From Mucidula mucida (taxonomy: Eukaryota; Basidiomycota; Agaricomycetes; Agaricales; Physalacriaceae), in contig JADNYV010000093.1 in the NCBI GenBank assembly GCA_015501055.1, forward strand, positions 62,001 through 126,000: a stretch of DNA of 64,000 nucleotides. The letters run 5' to 3'. Of the stretch, positions 37,025-47,401 are shown one piece after another; position 1 is the stretch's first letter, and every line of letters begins with the position of its first letter. Position numbers and translations under genes: made by a program. The notes under the pieces were generated by a model that saw only the letters and a program-made list of their open reading frames with translations, did not search any database and was not told the origin of the DNA.

Positions 37025-38013
37025 ATGCCATGTATATCATATCTGAAGATAAAGTCCTGGAGACTCTACATCATCGCAAAGATTCGGCCCGTCAAAGTTG
37101 TGTAAGTTCGGTTTCGCCCTATATTCAAACTCACACTCACACGTCGACTTCACCTCAAGGTCTGAAAACTACATTATACAACAACTTCATCTCATTGTCC
37201 CAGATTCATTGAAAGCACGCAGGCGCTGGAACGTCTACGACCCCACGACAGGCCCTGATGCCTTGTGTAAATTGAAATTTAGAGGGACACCCGCGGCCGC
37301 CTGTATGTGGCGAAGTTTGTTCAGTAACGAAATCCTAACCGAGAAGGAATTCAAAAGTCGAGTTGACGAATGCTACCGAGCTGTTATGAATAGGTATGAG
37401 GTCGGCTGGCAGAGATACATTTGTTGCAGTGATTTCATTCAACGGGTAGGTGACAAAATCACACCCTATATCCCTCCGGAATGGAAGAATGCTATATATG
37501 CGCACGCTACAATGATCCTAGGCGTCCAAGCGTAAGTTAGTCCCTGTACTGCTGTGGCAAGAACAAGCACTTACGGTACTATATGATCTTGTCAGTTCAC
37601 GGCAGCGAGTGGATGAGTACTTAGGTCATACACAACTCTTCCCTCAATTCCGAGGCCGGAGAACATGTCGTGGCTTCATTACTCCTAGGAAGGAGCAGAC
37701 ATACCGTCCCAGTACAGGCCTACTTCTCGACAACATCGGATTGAAATGTGGGCAGGATTTGCCGAACGGTGTTTTCGAGAGTTCCGTGCAGCACTGTTAT
37801 GAATTCACACTAGCTGATTATCCTGCCGTATGGGAGGAGGTGGAAAGAGCTCAGCGAGCAGAACGGGAGGAGGCGCAAAGGAGAGAGCAAGCAAGACGGG
37901 AAGCTGAAATCAGAGAAGCTCAAAGGATGGAATCAGCTCTGCGGGGACATATGGCGGGTACTGACCCTGGATACCGCCGACTCGTGCGCTATGGTGCGGG
38001 AAGATGGCGGTGA
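37025..38013 (+). CDS. Unrecognised protein with a charged C-terminal coiled coil (288 aa)
   Basis: Three exons (37025-37101, 37160-37531, 37596-38013) join in phase from the ATG at 37025; a second ATG at 37030 is in a frame that cannot be spliced. The first residues are hydrophobic and basic. The middle contains RRWNVYDPTTG, CMWRSLFSNEILTEKEF and YIPPEWKNAIYAHA. The region from about residue 235 to 270 is a long Glu/Arg/Ala-rich helix (EEVERAQRAEREEAQ, then RREQARREAEIREAQR) that should form a coiled coil or single alpha helix. No signal peptide, no transmembrane segment after the N-terminus, and no family recognised. Intron sizes 58 and 64 nt. Confidence 0.55.
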
Positions 38014-38019
38014 AATTAT

Positions 38020-38540
38020 ACTGTTGATGGTCGTTGGCGTCCAACATTGAACTGTGAAGATAATGAAAAGTGCTGAAAGCGAACATATCGATATCGAGCT
38101 CCCCCGGACAAGGAGTTATACTCTTTACATAAATACAACTGTTGGGGGACGCGTGCGCAGAATCCGCTTTTAACGCGACATGGTGGTCATGGTCAGGGTT
38201 TGAAAGTCGTGATGGTAACTCGCAAGCGTGTCGCACTCCTACATACCGGATCTTCGGCGGAGTACTTACTTACTGCCTAAGCTCTTCTCTGTAACGCTCT
38301 GGTGTGCACACTATGATGTACAGTAGGCACGCACCTATCGACTCCCGCCTTTCAAAGTCCAGCCTGCTCATGGACAGCGCGACTCACCGTCCGACGTCGT
38401 CGCGTCAACCGGTAAAAGCAACGAAAGTATAAAACAGTCAATTCGCTTATGATTAACGAACTGTTTTTACAACAATGACACAGCAGTCAGCTTTCGCCCT
38501 TCCTTTATAAGTATATGTCTTCATCTTTCGGAATAACCCT
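38020..38540. other. Intergenic stretch, no gene seen
   Basis: No feature recognised apart from the 3' flanks of the neighbouring genes. Confidence 0.4.
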
Positions 38541-38541
38541 T

Positions 38542-39396
38542 CTACTTGCAGAACGTGATCGACAAGCTCACCTATGAAGTCATTCGTAAGTCGAAACTTG
38601 GATCACTCGAAGAACAGAAAGATGAACATACATCGTTCGTCTGACAAGCAACTTGGACCCCGTTGTCGGTGGAAACGTGGAATGCAGTGGGGCAGTTGGC
38701 GTTGGTACCTTGTTTCCGAGTCAATAAAGGCAAACGGTACGACAAAAGAGAGCATACAGTCAGCCCCAGCCCCATCGCAGCCGTTGTAGTACCTGTGAAA
38801 CATGGGTCCTTAGTATGACTTTGAGATAACAGCAGAGAAACGTACCCAAAGCCGGAGGTAACCGAGAAGGCGTGCCTACCATTGCACACAGGTTAATCCA
38901 CAGCCACAACTCGGATTTCAGACTTACGGTGAAATGAGTGAGATGTCGGTGCTCGAGCCGGACCCAGCAGTGGTCGGATTCACGAGCGTAGTCTCGATGA
39001 GCGTGCAGCTGTCGCCGTTGAAACCGCAATTGCCTGACGTAGAAACTCAGGACGCTATAAGCAGAATATGTAGCAATACGTGCCAGTCTGGAGGTATCTA
39101 GGAACAGGACAGGCATAAGACAACACGACCGTATAGATGAGGGAACTAAAGGACGTACGCGATAGCACCAACGATGGGTCCACTGGAGGTGTAGTCGCCG
39201 CCAGTCGACAGAACGGTACCAGACTGGCTGATGAGCGTCGGTGTACCATAGCCACAGCTAACAAAGGTTAGACTCGAAAAGAATGAAGCCGTCTGACAAC
39301 CCACCCGTTGTCAAAGGAAATGGTGTGGGATTCACCCGCCACCAGAGCGATGACGGAGGCAACAGTGAGCGCGAGGACAGAAGAAAGCTTGAACAT
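38542..39396 (-). CDS. Glycopeptide-like small secreted protein, eight exons (160 aa)
   Basis: Minus-strand exons: 39396-39305, 39257-39159, 39097-39084, 39033-38928, 38875-38846, 38792-38758, 38708-38632 and 38571-38542. Signal peptide MFKLSSVLALTVASVIAL. The mature part has CGYGTPTLIS, LSTGGDYTSSGPIVGAIAYLQTG, CGFNGDSCTLIETTLVNPT, HAFSVTSGFGYYNGCDGAGADC, AFHVSTDN and VACQTNDV. This agrees with the secreted 'glycopeptide' family I know from Agaricomycetes, a Cys-rich extracellular beta protein of unclear role. Exon 3 is only 14 nt. Joining it in frame to exon 4 needs a GC donor (GCACGT) with a normal CAG acceptor; the nearby GT donor gives the wrong frame. The other six introns are GT..AG. 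Confidence 0.8.
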
Positions 39397-39399
39397 CGA

Positions 39400-41120
39400 G
39401 GAATACAACAGTAAAAGAGATTTACTGAAGAGTGAGTGTCCATGTTGTGAAGGTTTTATACCTAAAAAACATCACGAATAGATGAAAGGAGATAAACAAG
39501 AGTCCATGCGTCCGACGGAAGCCCCTTGCAGGCGAGACTTTTTTCTTCGAGGTATTGATAGCTACATTTTCACTCTTTCTGATGCAAGCCAACCATTCGT
39601 GGTTCCTTGACGCGTGCGGAGATTAATGTGCCTTGCGAGAACGACGCGAACGTGTCATTGGGTTTATAATCGAAACAAGGAGTAGAGCGACACTGGATCT
39701 GCGTTTGAATAAGTCCGCAGTCGTAGGCATGAGAGATTGTTATTTACACCAGGTCATGACACGGTCGACGTCGACGCGTTGCTGACCCACGGTCAGTGGG
39801 GGTCAGTGGTGTAACTTCCGTGCTGTTGATGGAGGCAAGAGGGGCGCCCGACACTCGCCATGTACGGTGTCCCAGTGGTGTCCTGATCCCTTCAAAGGTC
39901 AGATGGTTTCTTGACCTGGCATGACCGCTGCGGCCTCCGGGGTCAGGTCAGAGTTGCGACCTGAACTGCCCCAGACCCGCCCAACACTGATCTGAGGCAT
40001 CAGTAACATCCCAGAGTAATTACACCGAACGTCACGCCGTGCGCAGTCCGCCCTGCCCGCGGTCGCGAGCTGAAGAACTCCTATCGCTGTCATCCACGGC
40101 ACAGTCGTCAAAGCTGAACAACACAGGCTGGGTTCTTAGAGAACTGTTTGACAAGCACGACCTACTCGCCATCTAGTAAGGTACGCGATGTGTTATGAAG
40201 CTCACCATATGCTTGCTCATAACGTTATCTCTAGATAGATATATCTTTCCGTGCGTCCAGCCCACAAACACCACGGTCCGTACTACAATACACATGCTAC
40301 GGTACCGCCGGGCCATAAATAGCACGGCGATGATCACAATTCACCGAGTTCCATGATGTCCTTGTTGAATAATCAGTACTGTGTGCTGGATCCTCTTCCG
40401 GTGTAGGTCTACGAGAGAAACTATGATGCGCTGGCGGATACTTTCCCGAGAGGCAAAATGGCGGCTGCAAGGTAGACGAAGACGAGTAAGCCATCGAAGA
40501 GAGATTAGTTACTTGCAAAAAACATCTCACAATCTTCGAGGTGCGAGCGGGCATTAGATGCCTGGATCTGGCTCGAGCACAGCTGTATGGGGGTAAAATG
40601 AACTTTCCACACAAAGCTGCTACGGAGATCACGACTTTGAATAGCGCCTTTGGGCTGTCTCCATTTGAAGCGCCTTTAATGAAGGCTGAACTGTATCATG
40701 GTTGATAAATAGAGTATCTTGAAGCGATTTCTAGAACCTTTCATGTACTGGGTTTAATTACCCACAATTGAGACCGAACAGTATTCGGATTCATAGAGCT
40801 ACGACGATGCTTAGCAACTCAAGCAAGACAATGAATGTTTTGGTCTGACTTACAACGGAATCTATTGAAGAAGTGCTCTGCATCAACAATGAGATAAATC
40901 TGGCGATGATTAGTGAGTAGACCGAAATTTGACAAGAGGTGCGGTCATGTGACATTTGGTCGGCTGGCCGAAGACAGGAGTCTTCACACTGGTTGATACT
41001 GGCGTATCGAACTAGAAGTACACGCGGCCTACTAATTGATCTGGGAAGTATACCAGTGTAGTATAGCCACGTTATGTTGGAGGTGATAGCGAAGCACAAG
41101 AAACGGTACAGGAGATCCAT
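39400..41120. other. Long stretch without a supported gene
   Basis: 1.7 kb with only short frames, no introns that join and no match to repeats elsewhere in the window. Confidence 0.4.
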
Positions 41121-41121
41121 A

Positions 41122-42272
41122 TTAGGGTCCTGGTTCCATGGAACGCGTCAGAAAACCATAGGAAGCCACTCGAGGAAACGCACATGTTACATCAACAATA
41201 TCATTCGGGTCCAAGACAATCTTCTCCTGCTTTACCTCCTGCTCCCTCTTGACCCTTTTATTGGACTTTTTGCCGCTCCGTAATCGCTCCAGCTCAGCCT
41301 GTAGGCATGTCAATAGAATCCTCCATCTCAAGTGGCGCGCTTACCTCAAGCTTAGCTATACGCGCGGATTCGTCCTCCGAATCGTCATCTGAAATATTAA
41401 GAACATCGGCGTCCGGCGAGCGAGCGCGTTTCTTAGATCCCGAATGTTGTTGTAATGGTGGCGGTGCTATCCCATTCGCGCGCAACATTTCTACAAAACA
41501 GGGGGTTAGACATCTCCTAGAAAGCCGGAGGATAAACGTTTATACCCAACGGGCGATACCGAAATATAACAGTCAACAGACGCGCTACTCGAGTAGCCCC
41601 TCTCTGTGTTTGCAAGCTCGTGATTTTGGGCGCTCCTAACCTGGTAAAGCAGTTTGGTCGACGCCCGACGCGACGGGATGATGTAAGCGTACCGTGTACG
41701 GTGGGACACGGCCTTTTTCGACCGTTCGTGGACGATGCCGGTGTCTGTGTATGCGGTGGGGGTGAAGGGGAGCGGTGCGCCGAGCATTACGTGCCAGTGT
41801 TCAACTCTGATCTCGCCTAGCTCATTCGAAACGGCGGATCCCAAAAGACCATCATCGTCTGTACGTCCGTTGAAGTTGGAGGTAGTAGTCCCAAGATATA
41901 AAGATGCGTACCCGTTAGTTGGAGACTGGAAAACATGAGGCTCCGTGCCGTTGTGGCAGACGTTGCCAGGGATCCGATGGAGATGGTGTCGATTTGCGAG
42001 CCAAAGGGAAGGGAGCGTCCAGACACTAATTTCCCATCGACATATAAGTAGCTCCCAGTATCAAGCGTGGCGCGCTCGTGTCTTACGTTGACTATAAATT
42101 CCTAAAAGTATTCCAGCGCGTTGTATGCCTTGTAACAAGCGCTTACCTTGCCAGCCTCCGAGGGTATCCAACAGATTACTTTGTTTTCCGCCGTGATTAC
42201 TTCTTCCCCATACTCTGGCAGCGGTATGCCCTCTACGTTTACCCAGGCGGAAATGGAGTGGTATTTGACCAT
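41122..42272 (-). CDS. DUF7918-type protein (G2)
   Basis: Begins at the ATG at 42272 (MVKYHSISAWVNVEGIPL). Exons: 42272-42147, 42101-41912, from 41858 to about 41690, then an exon with the motif TVIFRYRPL ending near 41540. The last two hold MLRANGIAPPP plus an acidic NISDDDSEDES stretch, and a Lys/Arg-rich tail (SGKKSNKRVKREQEVKQEK). Each border is GT..AG and phases agree with the paralogues. The N-terminal half is a beta-rich domain with conserved CW, YVDG, ATSATTAR, LGEI+VEHWHVM and VHERSKKAVSHR. The acidic and basic C-terminal half looks like a nuclear protein tail. Function unknown. The exact final codons past 41150 are uncertain. Confidence 0.75.
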
Positions 42273-42495
42273 GGGGGTGGAAAGAGGGAGACCTACGGAC
42301 CACGGGCCGGGTGCCGCTGCTCTTTTGTCAGTCTTCCTCTGTTACGTAGTGAAGCCTTCACAACAGTGTGGGCGTCGCGCAACGAGACCTGCCCTTACAA
42401 TCATTTTATTTCAACAACTAACATGAGGTGTACCCATCACTGCCAGTCCACTCAGATATCAAGTTTACAAGCTAGCTGTACATAGAGATTAATGT

Positions 42496-43718
42496 TTAAA
42501 ACCTAATAATAGTGCATAGTAAATAGTAGTCGTAACAAATACCCATGTTATTCATCCTGAGAAGCAAATAAGTAGACGCGGAGGAAAAGAGACGCAAAAC
42601 CCTACATGTCAGATCAATAACATCGTCGGGGTCAAATACGACCTTTCGTCGCTTCTCCTGCTTCACAACGGGCTCCCGCTTCACCTTCTTACTCGGCCTC
42701 TTCGCATTGCGCAGTGTTTTTAATTCAGCCTGCAAAAGTCAAGTCAGCGAGGAATGCCTGGATGCGACGACATTCTGACCTCCAATTTCGCGATGCGCGC
42801 TGCGTCCGCATCAGAGTCTTCGTCGGAGATGTTGATCACGTCGTCATCCGGCGTGAGGCTACGTTTCCGTGATCCCGAAGAAGACGTGGACGGGACAGGC
42901 GCCGCAGGGGGAGCGATGCCATTAGCTTGTAACATGCCTACATCAAATGAGAGACCACTCAGATATCATCACAACCGTACGCGCCTAATGGTCGATAGCG
43001 AAAAATAACCGTCAACAGACGCGTCACTGCGGTAGCTTTCTGTTGCGTACGGAACCCGGTAGACGATGAGGCGCCTAGTCTAGTAATAGATATGAGAAAC
43101 ATACGCAAGAGCACGCGCGACTCACTGAGTACGGTGCGAGATCGCCTTTTTGGATCGCTCGTGCACGGGTCCCGTCTCCTGGTATTGGTGGGGTCGAAAT
43201 GGGATTTTCTCACCCATCATAACATGCCAGTGTTCTACTTTGATTTCGCCCAGTTCGGCAGAAACGTCGGACCCTAATAAAGTATCGTCGTCTGAGGGCT
43301 GGTGAGCACCGATAGAAGGCTAAATAGAATTGGGTCGTAGGTACCGGTGAGGTCGAGGGCAGCGAACAGAAGATTGCGCTCTGTTGTTGCAGAGGTCGCC
43401 AATGCAGATACACATGTCGAGTCCTTCCCGTCTGCGTGGAACGGATGTAAGTAACCTCCGCCTATGTACTTTCCATCGACGTAGACGTAGCTCGCCACGT
43501 CAAACGAGCACATCTCATGTCGGATATTGACTGTGAATTCCTGCAGTTGGAGTTTAAGAACATTAGGCTTCTACTGTAAAAACCCTACTGACCTTGCCGG
43601 CCTCTGAAGGTACCCAGCAAACAATTTTATCGTCAGCGGATATCACCTCTTCGCCGTACTCTGATAGTGGTGCTCCGTCGACATTAATCCAGGCAGATAT
43701 AGAGTTATGCTTTACCAT
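42496..43718 (-). CDS. DUF7918-type protein (G3)
   Basis: Paralogue of G2 in tandem, same strand. Starts at the ATG at 43718 (MVKHNSISAWINVDGAPL); exon 1 43718-43593 with the same AGK/GT border as G2. Later exons carry EFTVNIRHE, YVYVDGKYIGGG, ATSATTERNLLFAALDLT, DDDTLLGSDVSAELGEIKVEHWHVMMG, VHERSKKAISHR, TVIFRYRPL, MLQANGIAPP, an acidic NISDEDSDAD stretch and a basic tail rich in Lys and Arg. The DSD/SDEE plus basic tail order is as in G1 and G2. No disabling change seen. The G1 copy 25 kb away is broken, so these are probably the live genes. Confidence 0.75.
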
Positions 43719-43724
43719 GATGGA

Positions 43725-44590
43725 GGCAAGAAGCAGAGATGCGGACCTCGGGCCGGCTCCCCAGACAGCCTATTGGGGAGGCGGCAGGCACAATCCCAAC
43801 ACAATCCAGTGACTATCACCTCGACTTCCACTACCCTCTTCAAAAAATGGGAAGAAGTTGCGCTTAAGCGGTCACTTCGAGCTGCATCCCATCAACATTC
43901 TTGGAAAATCTGACAAGTTCCTTTCCACGACCTCTTCAGTTCTTGTCCGTCAGTCAGTGTCACCTGAATCAGTGTATAGCGCGGGAGGTAAACGTGTCTG
44001 CACACGGGTGACATAGGACCGCGCGCTGTGCGGTTCCCCAAATTGCTGGGGGCCAATCGCCGCTTCTCGCCCGGTAAGCCAATTCTGAACGCTGTCAGTT
44101 TACGCACCGTGGGATCCCGCTCTCGGGCACTCAATAGGAGACTCGTGTGGACGCGTTCGTGATCTACGCTGCCTTTCTTTTCAGACACTGCGCTAATATC
44201 ATCTCTGGGGCTCTGGCTAAAGACCGGCTCGGTACGCAATCTCAAGACATCCTAGCAGGCTACCCCAAGATTATCGTTTCCCCACAGCAATGTGCACATT
44301 GACGCGAAGACAGAGCTGTGTGAGCTAAGTAAAGTTATAGACTGTGGGACGCTGATTTAATTGCTCTGATGCAATTGACTCTGTCACCCCGCCATTATGG
44401 GGGCATCACAATCGTGTGGACAAAGTGGACCTCGGTCATAGTGGGTGGACTGTGGACCGTGAGGGGGAACAATGGCCACCCCTACCTCTGTGGACCATCA
44501 CACGCAGGTGCCAAACAAACACTTCGCTTTACTATTAAAGGCCGTTCTTCAATCTGTATTCCGCACCTCACACCCCACCCACCTTAGTAT
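43725..44590. other. Intergenic stretch upstream of the HSP20-like gene
   Basis: One 117-codon minus frame (44245-43892) without motifs. Otherwise promoter region of the next gene. Confidence 0.35.
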
Positions 44591-44599
44591 CACTATCTC

Positions 44600-45177
44600 A
44601 TGGCATCCGAAACCTCTTCGCGCGTTCAAGTGACCATTATTTCGAACTTTGGGTCAAACGACGCGTCTTCTGCAGCAGCATCTATGCACGCTCCCGGGTC
44701 TGGATACTCCACCCCACTAGCCAGTCGCCTTCGGCCACCGCCTATCAATGCCCCAGCGCTCTCCGACGCATTGTCCGCTCTGGCTTCGGGACCTGTCCCT
44801 ATATCTCCTCTCTCACGGCAGCGCCGCGCGCCACTTCCAGGACACGCGCCCGCCGTCATAGTTCAAGAGACTTCGTTCAAGTATACCCTGAACGTTCAGC
44901 TCCCAAACACCATTTCACCTGAAATGGTGACCATTACAGCCGTCAAGGGCGACAAGATGAAGGTCGTGGCGGACGCTTGGCATATGGAAAGCAACTGTAT
45001 GTTTCATGTCAGGTTTCGTGGGACGCATAGGCTGAATTGGTTTCTATAGGCCATTACGAGTGGTTGATCACTTTCCCACCGCGTGATATCGACATGAGCA
45101 CGGTCCACGCTAAGTTTGGACAAGACGGCCTGCTCTCTATCGACGTTCGCCGCTTGCATAATTCTGCGCAGTACTAG
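44600..45177 (+). CDS. HSP20/alpha-crystallin-like protein (174 aa)
   Basis: Two exons, 44600-44996 and 45050-45177, joined through a split Cys codon. Residues 1-85 are a Ser/Pro/Ala-rich, probably disordered N-terminus. Residues 90-170 form a small heat-shock-like beta sandwich: FKYTLNVQLPNTISPEMVTIT, KMKVVADAW, HYEWLITFPPRDIDMSTVHAKFGQDGLLSIDVRR. The pattern of alternating hydrophobics, a hydrophilic turn and a final GxLxIxVxR follows the alpha-crystallin domain (family known as holdase chaperones). The canonical I-x-I/V anchor after the domain is not obvious, so oligomerisation may differ. No signal peptide. Confidence 0.7.
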
Positions 45178-45184
45178 CCTGTGC

Positions 45185-45665
45185 ATTCGAAAGAAAGCCA
45201 CATTGCATTGTATTCTCATAGCAGATTTCCTTACTCATCAGACACGCGCACTCTTTCTTCGCCTGACATCCTGCACCAGTTTTTCCTCGCGCATTGTAAT
45301 AGTCGCACCATTGTATTACCAGTAGCATTTCACGTTCACGTTCTTCTCGATCAAATACACTCTTCTTCAAAAACTTTGGTCCGGCCATCTCACACGCGCC
45401 GCAGAGCTTGTTTGAATGTACAGTGGGAATCGGGGTCGTAACTTGGTAGATTAAATAACCGAACCAAAATACCTTCTTGGTAGTCAGTAACGGCGAACAA
45501 GTTTCTGGACGAGCTCGCAACGTTGAACGAAATAGAGCAAAACGAATATAAGGACCATAGCGGAAGCGTCCCATCAACCACCGGGAAAGGTGCCATAACC
45601 AACTGAATGAAGCAATGTGATACTCTGAAGAATCAGTCACATTCGTGAGTAGGCGTATCACATTT
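45185..45665. other. Spacer, no supported gene
   Basis: Convergent 3' flanks of the HSP20-like gene and the permease gene. Confidence 0.4.
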
Positions 45666-45669
45666 TGTT

Positions 45670-46925
45670 CTAGCGTCGAGTTTCCAGAAGCACCTCTTCC
45701 TCCACTCCCGTCCTAGACCTCCACGCCCTCGCATTCAGATATGCCCGCCCCATCGACGCCTTGGCACTCCTCAACATCCTATCTCTCTCAGCCCAAAGCG
45801 CGAGAGGCTGCGAATGTATACGATCGCTGCGTATCCTATGCTCGTCATCCACAATGATGCTTATCGCGTAAGCAGTTGTGAAGATGGACGCGAGCCCGCT
45901 CGAGGCAGATATCATGAACATGATGATCATCTGCATTTTGGCCGCCTGCTCGACAGATGACCCGCCGAGAATCGCTCCCGTCATCATTCCTGGGATCGCA
46001 ATTATGCCTAGTACGCTTGCAGACGGTGGTTAATTGGGTAAGAGGACGCGAGCGAAGGAGATCAACCTCATTTGGTTTATAGGAGGCGTGAGAGCGAGTA
46101 TGAGGGCTTCGATAGCAATGGGCTTGCACGCCTCCATTCTGGTTGCGCCATACGCAAGGTATACCTCAACTTTATCCCGATTTTCCCTACGTCTGGTGAG
46201 CAGATCTAGCTAGAAACATGAGATGGGACTTACTTTAATTCTTTGAGGACATAACTGACCGAAACGACCACTCCGGATATTGTACTTCCGCAGAGCATGC
46301 CGACGATGGGAACTAGGAGAGGGTTACATAGGTGGGGTCAACGCGACGGGGAACGGCATACTGTACTGCGAAGCGTCCAGAAAGGGTCAACGGACATGGC
46401 ATACCGAGCCCCGATAATAGACACGGGAATTGTTGATCCAAGCATTCCGAACAGCACTGAACGGAACTGAGAGCGGTAATCAGATAAGATGATAGTCAGG
46501 GGATATGGAAGACGAGACGCGCCATCCGTTCATGCCTGCGTTTGGATTTGTTCACGACTGGTTTCCGACAGTAAGAGCCCGTTATAACGAAAAGTAGAGA
46601 TGCACGCACCTGTTTCGAAAGTTCCCAGTATATTTAAGAGAACTACAAGGTTATATCATCAGCTTTACGATTTGACAGAAACAGAATCGGAAGACGCACG
46701 CGCGATACCAGCCACAGCCCACGGATTATTCGTCTCAAACACGCTTTGCAAGAGCGATGCGACGAGCGCCAGCTGCACGATACATCGCACCGCCGCAGTG
46801 ACAAGATCCACGCCAATCCCGAGGTGATATATTTTGGAGATGACGGCGTTTAGGGCGATAAACGAAAACGCCAGTCCGACGTTGAACCATGTCAAGGTGG
46901 ATGCGGTTTTCGTTGCCGTGTCCAT
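45670..46925 (-). CDS. UPF0014 / FetB-type multi-pass membrane permease
   Basis: Minus-strand gene starting at the ATG at 46925. Exon 1 46925-46709 (SLIWF-like start, then AVISKIYHLGIGVDLVTAAVRCIVQL). Exon 2 is 46642-46610; then several short exons; the last runs from about 46011 to 45670. Family motifs in order: RCIVQLALVA, PIVGMLCGSTISGVVVSVSY, EVYLAYGATRMEACKPIAIEALILALTPPINQM, VLGIIAIPGMMTGAILGGSS, QMIIMFMISASSGLASI. The A-Y-G-A-T-x-x-E-A and P-G-M-M-T-G motifs are diagnostic for the UPF0014 permeases (bacterial FetB iron exporter, plant STAR2). About seven membrane spans. In bacteria the ATPase FetA is a partner; none is encoded nearby. The third exon's 3' border (near 46520) is uncertain. 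Confidence 0.8.
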
Positions 46926-46929
46926 GCGA

Positions 46930-47395
46930 GAAGGAAATTGAAAGGCATGATCCGCAGTCGCCAAACACAGGCAAAACACAGGGTTGCGATGTCGGCCGAG
47001 GCTTTCTCGGGCCTGTTGACAATCTTTTGAACTATCAAAGGTGTGCCATCCTGATCGCATGCCAGAGCGACAAGCATTCAGTATCGCGAGGCGCTGGTCC
47101 ATGGAAGTATACTGTAGAATGCAGCTCACGACCGTCTACGATGGAAACATAATTTGATCCTCACAGATAGTACATGAAAACGGCGAACACTTACACTTAC
47201 ACGACTCAAATCCACACAAGAAGAAGGATGCTATTCTACGCAGGCTTCGTAATACACAAGCATGCGATACCAATGACAAGAGTTCCGCTTACTTAGATAC
47301 GTACTCTGATTATAATAACAGTTCTGTAGTCTACAATGGGAAGGAAAGTAGTTCATGTCGTGAGCGACACTGACGTCGACCCACATTGCCTAAAC
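46930..47395. other. Spacer between the permease and Skn7-like genes
   Basis: 5' flank of the permease and 3' flank of the transcription factor gene. An in-frame extension upstream of 46925 (to 47129) lacks membrane or family sequence, so I keep the start at 46925. Confidence 0.4.
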
Positions 47396-47401
47396 TTACT
47401 T

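Noticed and set aside
39740..39990. Clustered GGTCAG/CTGACC-like words near 39770-39960
   Set aside because: They do not form paired termini or a regular array; probably chance or an old decayed repeat.
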